Part shown: in pieces, positions 1 to 5,159 of the stretch
How the letters are laid out: each line of letters begins with the position of its first letter
Numbering within the stretch: the first letter of the stretch is position 1
Assembly: GCA_946221765.1 (NCBI GenBank)
Contig: CAMIMK010000241.1
Location: forward strand, 1-5,318
DNA from: an uncultured Rhodovulum sp.
GTDB taxonomy: Bacteria > Pseudomonadota > Alphaproteobacteria > Rhodobacterales > Rhodobacteraceae
Reading direction: 5' to 3'
Length of the DNA: 5,318 bases
Program-made: the position numbers and the translations under genes
Notes under the pieces: model-generated
Seen by the model: only the letters and a program-made list of their open reading frames with translations
Told to the model about the DNA's origin: nothing
Database searches by the model: none

Positions 1-83
1 CATCCTGACCGTGCCGGCCCCGACGCATCGAACGCGGGCTCGGGCCGGGGTGACAGAACGCAGCAATGTCGGAGGAACACGAG
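1..83. other. Upstream leader / intergenic stretch before the phasin gene
   Basis: No gene can be supported here. Two + strand frames stay open through the stretch, but neither shows a recognisable protein. An imperfect inverted repeat is visible: CCGGCCCCGA (14-23) against TCGGGCCGG (40-48), with one bulged C and a 16-nt loop. It could be a terminator of a gene to the left or a leader hairpin of the phasin transcript. I see no convincing -35/-10 pair, so the promoter is either outside the window or of a type I cannot read. Confidence 0.4.
71..75 (+). promoter_or_regulatory. Shine-Dalgarno site that fixes the phasin start
   Basis: GGAGG lies 8 nt before the ATG at 84, an ideal spacing. The in-frame ATG at 66 lies upstream of this site and has no comparable ribosome-binding sequence before it. 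The site therefore argues that translation starts at 84 and that the six residues encoded from 66 to 83 are not part of the protein. Confidence 0.75.
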
Positions 84-461
84 ATGACTGGAACGGACAC
101 CGCGATTCATGCGGTCGCGTCGGCAGCCCCTTCCGGGACCGAGCAGGCCGCGACGCTTCGCAGCCGGATCCCGGCCGCGATGGCGGATGGCGCCCGTGCC
201 TACGTGAAGGGCCTGTCGGACCTCGCCCGCAGCCTTGGCGGCTTCGTCGCCGAGATCGGCAAGGAGAGCCGCGCGCATGTCGAGCAGAGCCTGAAGGCCC
301 GGAACCTGCGGAGCTTCGGCGAACTCCAGCTCGCCTGGGCCCAGCACCGCGTCGAGACCTCGGCCACTCACGTCAAGGAGTTCGCCGATCTCGCCCGCGA
401 TCGTTCCGAGGCCGTGATCGAGCCCTTCACCGCCCTTCTCGAGGGCGGCAAGGCCGCGTGA
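84..461 (+). CDS. Small phasin-like PHA granule-associated protein (125 aa)
   Basis: This is a predicted phasin, an amphipathic protein that coats the surface of polyhydroxyalkanoate granules and controls their size and number. The 125-residue product is almost wholly helix-forming and rich in Ala, Glu and Arg. It has no signal peptide, no membrane segment, and a flexible Ala/Ser/Thr-rich N-terminus (about residues 1-25). The block NLRSFGELQLAWAQ (74-87), followed by a helix carrying HVKEFADLA (96-104) and ending IEPF (112-115), has the pattern of Phasin_2-type proteins of alphaproteobacteria. It lacks the Ala/Lys/Pro-rich histone-like tail of Pseudomonas PhaF. The ATG at 84 is chosen over the in-frame ATG at 66 because of the GGAGG at 71-75. 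Its place directly ahead of PHA synthase and depolymerase genes strongly supports the assignment. Phasins are poorly conserved, so family membership rests on pattern plus context. Confidence 0.8.
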   Translation: MTGTDTAIHAVASAAPSGTEQAATLRSRIPAAMADGARAYVKGLSDLARSLGGFVAEIGKESRAHVEQSLKARNLRSFGELQLAWAQHRVETSATHVKEFADLARDRSEAVIEPFTALLEGGKAA

Positions 462-470
462 TCTTCTGGC

Positions 471-494
471 CCGGGCCTCCCGCGGGAGGTCCGG
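471..494 (+). terminator. Strong hairpin between phasin and ligase genes (attenuator or terminator-like)
   Basis: CCGGGCCTCC (471-480) pairs with GGGAGGTCCGG (484-494) around a very short loop. The core, 476-489, is a perfect 14-nt palindrome, and the stem extends outwards with one G-T wobble. It starts 9 nt after the phasin stop codon. No T-run follows, so it is not a classical intrinsic terminator. It more likely causes partial termination or protects the 3' end of the phasin message, allowing the abundant coat protein to be made in excess over the downstream enzymes. The structure is seen directly; its function is inferred. Confidence 0.45.
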
Positions 495-533
495 CCGTTC
501 CGGCTCAATCACACAAGCCCGGCAGCGGGCAGA

Positions 534-539
534 GGGGAG
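534..539 (+). promoter_or_regulatory. Shine-Dalgarno site for the GTG start of the acyl-CoA ligase
   Basis: GGGGAG lies 7 nt before the GTG at 547. No ATG or other start in this frame has a better site nearby, and the FadD-like N-terminus begins a few residues later, so the site supports the GTG as the real start. Confidence 0.65.
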
Positions 540-546
540 AAACGTC

Positions 547-2178
547 GTGACCCATCCCTGGACCAGGACCTACGGACCGGACGTTCCGCTCGAAATCGAC
601 GCGGATGCCTTTCCTTCCACCGTGGCGCTCTTCGACGCCGCCGTCGCGCAATACGCGAAGAAGACGGCGTTCGAGTGTTTCGGCCAGACCATGACGTATG
701 GCGAGATCGATCGCGCGTCGCGGGCGCTGGCGGCGTGGCTTCAGACGAGGCTCGGCATCGGGCGGGGCGATCGGGTGGCGCTCATGGTCCCGAACATCTT
801 CGCCTTTCCGGTCGCGATGCTCGGCATCCACCGGGCCGGTGCGGCGCAGGTGAATGTCAATCCCCTCTATACGCCCCACGAGCTCGAGCATCAGTTGCAG
901 GACGCCGGGGCGAAGACGATCATCATCTTCGGCGGTTCCACCGCGGCCCTGGCCGAGATCATCGACCGGACCCCCGTCGAGGCCGTCATCACCGTCGACC
1001 TCGGCGACGCGGCGGGGCTCGCGATCCCGTCGCCGGCGCCGGACCCCCGGCTCAAGGAATCGATCCCCCTGGCGCACGCTCTCGCCGAGGGCGCCCACAT
1101 GACCCTCGATCCGGTGCCGCTCACTGGGAACGACACGCTCTTCTTCCAGTATACCGGTGGAACGACGGGCCTTTCGAAGGCTGCGGTCCTCACCCATCGC
1201 AACCTCGTCGCCAACACGGAGCAGTTCAAGGCGTTCATGCCCGAGGCCATCGAGCCCGGCGAGGAGGTGGTGGTGCTCGCGCTGCCGCTCTACCACATCT
1301 TCGGGCTGATGGTGATGCTCGCTTACCTGTCGGTGGGCGCCAAGGCGATCCTGATACCCAATCCGCGCGACACGAACGCCTTCGTCGACGCGATCAAGGA
1401 TTCCCGGTTTTCCGTCATTCCCGGCGTCAACACATTGTTCCAGGCGCTGAGCGCCTGCGAGCGGTTCAAGGAGATCGACCTGTCGCGCTACAAGCTCGCC
1501 ATTGGGGGCGGTGCGGCGGTGATCAAGGCGACCTCCGAGAAGTGGCGGGCGCTCACGGGACAGCATATCAAGGAGGGCTACGGGCTTTCCGAGACCTCGC
1601 CGGTGCTCTGCATCAATCCGATGTCGATCACCGCGTTCACCGAAACCTGCGGCCTCCCGATCCCGTCGACCGAAATCAAGCTGCTCGACGAGGCCGGCAA
1701 CGAGGTGCCGGAGGGAAAGGCCGGCGAGATCTGCGCCCGCGGCCCTCAGATCATGAAGGAATACTGGAACAATCCGGCGGCGACCGCCGCGGCCTTCACG
1801 CCCGACGGCTTCTTCAGGACGGGCGATGTCGGTGTCTTCACCGCCGGCGGCTTCCTCAAGATCGTCGACCGCAAGAAGGACATGGTGATCGTGTCGGGCT
1901 TCAACGTCTACCCGAACGAGGTGGAGGCGGCGGTGACCGCCTGCCACAGGGTGGCGGAATGCGCCTGCATCGGCGTGCCCGACGCCAAGTCGGGGGAGGC
2001 GGTGCGCTGCTTCATCGCCAAGGCGCCATTCGCCGAACTGACCGCGGAGGAGGTGATCGCGCACTGCCGCAGGGAGCTCGCCCCCTACAAGGTTCCGAAG
2101 CAGATCGTGTTCCTGGACGAGCTGCCGAAGTCGAACGTCGGCAAGCTGCTGCGCCGCGAACTGCGCAACCTGGACTGA
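547..2178 (+). CDS. FadD-type long-chain acyl-CoA ligase (543 aa)
   Basis: This is an ATP-dependent acyl-CoA synthetase of the ANL (AMP-binding) superfamily. It activates a carboxylic acid to an acyl-adenylate and then to the CoA thioester. Visible motifs are the P-loop YTGGTTGLSK (202-211), PLYHIFGL (247-254), the adenine-contact motif GYGLSETSP (344-352), the fatty-acyl-CoA synthetase signature DGFFRTGDVG (420-429, Asp427), the hinge region IVDRKKDM (439-446), and PKSNVGKLLRREL (527-539) with catalytic Lys533. Length and the blocks GVNTLF, SGFNVYPNE and DELPKSNVGK match E. coli FadD closely. The protein is cytosolic, with no signal peptide. It starts at GTG. The position after KGA/KAA is unusual: the common Gly after Lys211 is Ala212. 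Lying in front of hydratase, synthase and depolymerase genes, it probably feeds the PHA pool from free fatty acids, or re-activates 3-hydroxy acids freed by PhaZ. The exact substrate cannot be read from sequence. Confidence 0.93.
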   Translation: MTHPWTRTYGPDVPLEIDADAFPSTVALFDAAVAQYAKKTAFECFGQTMTYGEIDRASRALAAWLQTRLGIGRGDRVALMVPNIFAFPVAMLGIHRAGAAQVNVNPLYTPHELEHQLQDAGAKTIIIFGGSTAALAEIIDRTPVEAVITVDLGDAAGLAIPSPAPDPRLKESIPLAHALAEGAHMTLDPVPLTGNDTLFFQYTGGTTGLSKAAVLTHRNLVANTEQFKAFMPEAIEPGEEVVVLALPLYHIFGLMVMLAYLSVGAKAILIPNPRDTNAFVDAIKDSRFSVIPGVNTLFQALSACERFKEIDLSRYKLAIGGGAAVIKATSEKWRALTGQHIKEGYGLSETSPVLCINPMSITAFTETCGLPIPSTEIKLLDEAGNEVPEGKAGEICARGPQIMKEYWNNPAATAAAFTPDGFFRTGDVGVFTAGGFLKIVDRKKDMVIVSGFNVYPNEVEAAVTACHRVAECACIGVPDAKSGEAVRCFIAKAPFAELTAEEVIAHCRRELAPYKVPKQIVFLDELPKSNVGKLLRRELRNLD

Positions 2179-2188
2179 GGAGGAGAGG
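2179..2188 (+). promoter_or_regulatory. Purine-rich ribosome-binding site for the hydratase
   Basis: The 14-nt gap after the ligase stop is almost all purine (GGAGGAGAGG, then AACC) and ends at the ATG at 2193, giving two overlapping Shine-Dalgarno matches 7-9 nt from it. It decides the hydratase start: the reading frame is open far upstream, through the ligase gene, but that stretch is only an out-of-frame shadow. Confidence 0.75.
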
Positions 2189-2192
2189 AACC

Positions 2193-2660
2193 ATGGCTGC
2201 TCCTGCAGGCTACAGCACCCGGACGCTCCGGGACTTCATCGGCCAGGAATTCGAGAGCGCGGCGCCGATCGCGGTCGGTCAGGATCGGATCAACCTTTTC
2301 GCGGACGTCACCGGCGATCATCAGTGGATCCATGTCGACGTCGAACGCGCAAAGGCTCAGTCGCCATTCGGCGGACCCGTCGCGCACGGCTTTCTGACCC
2401 TGTCGCTCCTCGCGGCGGCCGTCGCCTCGGCGGGGGTGGTTCCCGAGGATGCGAAGGGCGTGATCAACTATGGCGTCGACCGCGTCCGGTTCATCGGCCC
2501 CGTCCCCGCCGGCGGCAAGGTGGTCGCGCGCTTCACCCTCCGAGACGTCGAGGACAAGGGCGAGGGCGGCCAGCTGCTGCGCGTCGCGGCGGCGCTGAGC
2601 ACCGAGGGCTCGGACCGGCCGGCCGTGGTGGGCGACGTGCTCGCGCTGGTTCTGGGCTAG
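2193..2660 (+). CDS. MaoC/NodN-type enoyl-CoA hydratase, hot-dog fold (155 aa)
   Basis: This is a single-hot-dog MaoC-family protein, predicted to hydrate trans-2-enoyl-CoA reversibly to (R)-3-hydroxyacyl-CoA, the stereoisomer used by PHA synthases. The hydratase-2 motif is seen as FADVTGDHQWIHVD (36-49), with the catalytic pair Asp42 and His47, followed by SPFGGPVAHGFLTLSLL (57-73) and NYGVDRVRF (92-100). The GDHQWIH form, with Gln-Trp in place of the Asn-Pro of Aeromonas PhaJ, is that of the NodN / mycobacterial Rv0130 (HtdZ) branch. The length of 155 aa fits that family. The start is set by a strong ribosome-binding site 14 nt after the ligase stop; the synthase follows after 10 nt. In this operon it plausibly plays the PhaJ role, linking beta-oxidation to monomer supply. 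The family is secure; the (R)-hydratase activity on medium-chain substrates is inferred. Confidence 0.92.
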   Translation: MAAPAGYSTRTLRDFIGQEFESAAPIAVGQDRINLFADVTGDHQWIHVDVERAKAQSPFGGPVAHGFLTLSLLAAAVASAGVVPEDAKGVINYGVDRVRFIGPVPAGGKVVARFTLRDVEDKGEGGQLLRVAAALSTEGSDRPAVVGDVLALVLG

Positions 2661-2664
2661 GGAG
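2661..2664 (+). promoter_or_regulatory. Shine-Dalgarno site for the PHA synthase
   Basis: GGAG begins immediately after the hydratase TAG and lies 6 nt before the ATG at 2671. The site occupies most of the 10-nt gap, which favours coupled translation of the two genes. Confidence 0.6.
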
Positions 2665-2670
2665 CGCAGC

Positions 2671-4305
2671 ATGGCACGCAAGCGCATTGAATCCGCCGCT
2701 GATCTCGCGGTCTCGATGACACGGTTCTACGCGACCGCTCTCGGCCAGCCCGCCAAGGCGTTCAGCGAGAGCTTCACCGCGGGAAGCGAGATCCTTCGCA
2801 GCCTGGGGGGCTCGTCGCGGATCGAGCCGGAGAAGGGCGACAAGCGGTTCAAGGACCCGGTCTGGACCTCGAACCCCGCCTACAAGGTGATGATGGAGAG
2901 CTATCTCGCTTGGTCGGGGGCCGTGACGAAGTGGGTCGACGGCCTCGAGGTTCCCGCGCGGGACCGGCTGCGCGCCAAGCTGCTGACCGGCCTCGTGATC
3001 GACGCTCTGGCGCCGACGAATGCGCTCCTCACCAACCCGACGGCGATGAAGGCGACGCTCGATCGCGGCGGCAAGAATCTTGTCGCGGGCATGAAGAATT
3101 TCATGCACGACATGACCTCGAACAACGGGCTTCCGTCGATGGTCGACAAGTCCAAGTTCCGTCTCGGTGAAAATCTTGGCCTCTCCAAGGGCAAGGTCGT
3201 CTACGTCGAAGATCACCTGGAGCTCATCCAGTACGAGCCGCAGACCGCGGATGTCTGCAGGATCCCGGTCTTCATCGTTCCGCCACAGATCAACAAGTTC
3301 TACATCTGGGACCTCGCGCCGGGCCGCTCGCTCGTCGAGTATCTGGTCGCCCAGGGGCTTCAGGTCTTCGTGGTGAGCTGGCGCAACCCCGCCGCCGAAC
3401 AACGCGACTGGGGTGTCGAGAGCTACGTGTCGGCGCTCGACCGCGCCACCGAGGCGGCCACCGAGATCTCCGGCTCGCCGACGATCAACGTGGTCGGCGC
3501 CTGCTCCGGCGGCATCACCTCGGCGCTTCTCCTGGCGCTGTGGGGCGCACGGGGGGTCGACCGGGCGGCCAGCTTCTCACTGTTCGTCGCGATCGTGGAT
3601 GTTGCCGGCGGCAAGGACACGTCGATGGGCCTGTTCGCGAACATCGAGACCTTGGAACTCGCCAAGCTGTTCTCGCGCTCGAAGGGGCTTCTCGAAGGGC
3701 GTGATCTCGAACGCGCCTTTGCCTGGCTTCGTCCGAACGATTTGATCTGGGCCTACTGGGTCAACAACTACCTCCTCGGCCAGGAGCCGCCCGCCTTCGA
3801 TATCCTCTACTGGAATGCCGACACGACCAATCTGCCCGCGGCATTGCACGGCGATCTGCTTTCCCTGCTGGAGGGGGGCGGAATGACCGCCGGGACTGGC
3901 CCGACCATTGCCGGCCAGAAGCTCGAGATGGGCCGGATCACCTGTGACACCTATGTGCTCGGCGGCGAGACCGATCACATCACGCCCTGGGACGGCTGCT
4001 ATCTGACGACCAAGGGTCTCGGCGGCAACTGGCAGTTCGTTCTCAGCCAGTCGGGGCACATCCAGTCGCTGATCAATCCGCCGGGCAATTCCAAGGCCAG
4101 GTTCCTTACCAATGCCGCAAACCCGGCAACGGCCGAGGCATTCCTTGCCGGGGCGGAGAGCCACGGCGGCAGCTGGTGGCCGCACTGGGTCGAATGGCTG
4201 ATCGCGCATTCCGGCGGGAAGGTGCAGGCGCCCGCGGCGCTCGGGTCGCGCAAGCACAGCCCGGTCGGCGATGCTCCGGGCACGTATGCGATGGAGGCCG
4301 CGTGA
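2671..4305 (+). CDS. phaC: Class II-like poly(3-hydroxyalkanoate) synthase (544 aa)
   Basis: PHA synthase polymerises (R)-3-hydroxyacyl-CoA into polyester at the granule surface, releasing CoA. The N-terminal part (about 1-170) carries DPVWTSNPAYK (62-72) and APTNALLTNP (114-123), as in PhaC proteins. The alpha/beta hydrolase core follows with VPPQINKFYIWDL (203-215), SWRNP (236-240) and the cysteine box GACSGG (276-281). The predicted triad is Cys278, Asp435 (in GGETDHITPWD) and His463 (in SGHIQSLINPPGN). PPAFDILYWNAD (373-384) and LPAALHGDLL (388-397) match Pseudomonas class II synthases; class I enzymes such as Cupriavidus PhaC read PFDLLFWNGD and GASGHIAGVINPP here. At 544 aa it is about 15 residues shorter than Pseudomonas PhaC1, mostly at the N-terminus. 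Triad spacing agrees with that enzyme. No PhaE or PhaR subunit is present, consistent with a single-subunit class. Medium-chain preference is inferred from the class. Confidence 0.95.
   Translation: MARKRIESAADLAVSMTRFYATALGQPAKAFSESFTAGSEILRSLGGSSRIEPEKGDKRFKDPVWTSNPAYKVMMESYLAWSGAVTKWVDGLEVPARDRLRAKLLTGLVIDALAPTNALLTNPTAMKATLDRGGKNLVAGMKNFMHDMTSNNGLPSMVDKSKFRLGENLGLSKGKVVYVEDHLELIQYEPQTADVCRIPVFIVPPQINKFYIWDLAPGRSLVEYLVAQGLQVFVVSWRNPAAEQRDWGVESYVSALDRATEAATEISGSPTINVVGACSGGITSALLLALWGARGVDRAASFSLFVAIVDVAGGKDTSMGLFANIETLELAKLFSRSKGLLEGRDLERAFAWLRPNDLIWAYWVNNYLLGQEPPAFDILYWNADTTNLPAALHGDLLSLLEGGGMTAGTGPTIAGQKLEMGRITCDTYVLGGETDHITPWDGCYLTTKGLGGNWQFVLSQSGHIQSLINPPGNSKARFLTNAANPATAEAFLAGAESHGGSWWPHWVEWLIAHSGGKVQAPAALGSRKHSPVGDAPGTYAMEAA
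4293..4297 (+). promoter_or_regulatory. Shine-Dalgarno site for phaZ inside the end of phaC
   Basis: GGAGG within the last phaC codons lies 7 nt before the ATG at 4305. With the stop and start sharing one base (TGATG, 4303-4307), this is a standard arrangement for translational coupling. It selects ATG 4305 over an in-frame ATG at 4176 deep inside phaC. Confidence 0.75.
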
Positions 4306-5129
4306 TGGCTCCCGGGGCGGAAATCGGCACGGTCGAGATCGCCGGCCAGACGTTGCGATTCGCGCTGTTCGGCCCGCCGGAGGCCGGCCGCACGCTTCTC
4401 GTCTTCAACGGCATCGGTGCAAGCCTCGAGACCGTGGAGCCGTTCGCCCGCCACTTCCGCGACACGCGGATACTTACCTTCGACGTGCCGGGCGTGGGAG
4501 GCTCGCCGGCCCCGACGCTGCCATACCGCTTCACCTGGCTGTCGCGGCTGGCACATCGGCTGCTCGACCGGCTCGATATCGGCGCGGTCGACGTCTTCGG
4601 TGTCTCCTGGGGCGGGGCGCTTGCCCAGCAATTCGTGCATGACCACCCCGAACGCAGCCGGACGCTGACGCTGGCCGCCACGTCGGCCGGCTTCGTCATG
4701 GTGCCGGGGGATATCGCGGTGCTCTCGAAGCTCGCCACGCCGCGGCGCTACACCGACCCCGACTTCATGCTCAAGGTCGGGCCGGACATCTATGGCGGCG
4801 AGCTCCGGGTCGATCGGGCACGCCTCGTGGAGCATGCCGGCGCGATGCGGTCGAGCACGAAGCGCGGCTATCTCTATCAGCTGCTGGCCGGAGCGGGCTG
4901 GACCAGCTGGCTCTGGCTGCCGCGGCTGAAGCTCCCGGTCCTGATCATGATGGGAAGCGACGACCCGATCGTGCCGGCGGTCAACGGGCGGATCCTCGCG
5001 GGGCGCCTGCCGCAGGCCCGGCTTGAGATGGTCGATTGCGGCCACCTCTTCATCCTGACGCACCCGGAACAGTCGGCGGCGACCATTGAGATCTTCATGC
5101 ACTCCGCCCCGACCACCCTCGCCGCCTGA
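4305..5129 (+). CDS. phaZ: Intracellular mcl-PHA depolymerase, alpha/beta hydrolase (274 aa)
   Basis: This serine hydrolase is predicted to cut stored PHA inside the cell to 3-hydroxy acids. The fold markers are LLVFNGIGASLE (31-42), including the oxyanion region, FDVPGVGGS (59-67), the lipase box GVSWGG (99-104) with Ser101, ALAQQF (105-110), GWTSWLW (198-204), GSDDPIVP (217-224) with Asp220, and DCGHLF (244-249) with His247. FNGIGA, DVPGVGGS, GVSWGGALAQQF and SPRRY/TPRRY-type blocks are those of Pseudomonas PhaZ. Its triad, Ser102/Asp221/His248 in P. putida, is matched with a constant offset of one. There is no signal peptide, unlike secreted depolymerases. The length is close to the 283 aa of P. 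putida PhaZ. It overlaps the synthase stop by one base, so making and breaking the polymer are probably translated together. A generic esterase is the alternative, but the motif match and position after phaC make that unlikely. Confidence 0.93.
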   Translation: MAPGAEIGTVEIAGQTLRFALFGPPEAGRTLLVFNGIGASLETVEPFARHFRDTRILTFDVPGVGGSPAPTLPYRFTWLSRLAHRLLDRLDIGAVDVFGVSWGGALAQQFVHDHPERSRTLTLAATSAGFVMVPGDIAVLSKLATPRRYTDPDFMLKVGPDIYGGELRVDRARLVEHAGAMRSSTKRGYLYQLLAGAGWTSWLWLPRLKLPVLIMMGSDDPIVPAVNGRILAGRLPQARLEMVDCGHLFILTHPEQSAATIEIFMHSAPTTLAA

Positions 5130-5133
5130 GATG

Positions 5134-5159
5134 CGGCCCCGGCTGCGCCCTCGGGGCCG
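5134..5159 (+). terminator. Hairpin after phaZ, probable end of the operon
   Basis: CGGCCCCG (5134-5141) and CGGGGCCG (5152-5159) form a perfect 8-bp GC stem with a 10-nt loop, 4 nt after the phaZ stop. No T-run follows, so intrinsic termination is uncertain. The position directly after the last gene suggests a transcript end or a 3'-protective structure. Confidence 0.45.

Noticed and set aside
66..83. Earlier ATG for the phasin
   Set aside because: It has no Shine-Dalgarno before it, whereas GGAGG lies 8 nt ahead of the ATG at 84.
11..550. + strand open frame (179 codons) overlapping the phasin
   Set aside because: Arg/Pro/Gly-rich with no motif, and it runs through the intergenic hairpin. 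The overlapping phasin frame has an ideal ribosome-binding site and a phasin-like helical pattern.
505..2064. Long minus-strand open frame (519 codons) opposite the ligase gene
   Set aside because: It is rich in Arg, His, Asp and Gly with no family motif, as expected of an antisense shadow of a GC-rich gene. The + strand carries a full FadD-type enzyme with all motifs.
675..2192. Long in-frame upstream extension of the hydratase through the ligase gene
   Set aside because: The extension is an Arg/Gly-rich out-of-frame reading of the ligase. The hydratase fold begins right after the ATG at 2193, which has a strong ribosome-binding site.
2533..3402. Minus-strand open frame (289 codons) across the hydratase/synthase junction
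   Set aside because: Antisense to two motif-complete genes; composition and lack of motifs indicate a shadow frame.
4176..4304. Earlier ATG giving a longer depolymerase
   Set aside because: The extra 43 residues are out-of-frame phaC sequence. The ATG at 4305 has GGAGG at 4293-4297 and gives a product aligned with the PhaZ N-terminus.
3999..5102. Minus-strand open frame (367 codons) opposite phaC and phaZ
   Set aside because: It spans the boundary of two clearly real + strand genes, has no recognisable motif and shows the low-complexity Arg/Ala/Pro composition of a shadow.
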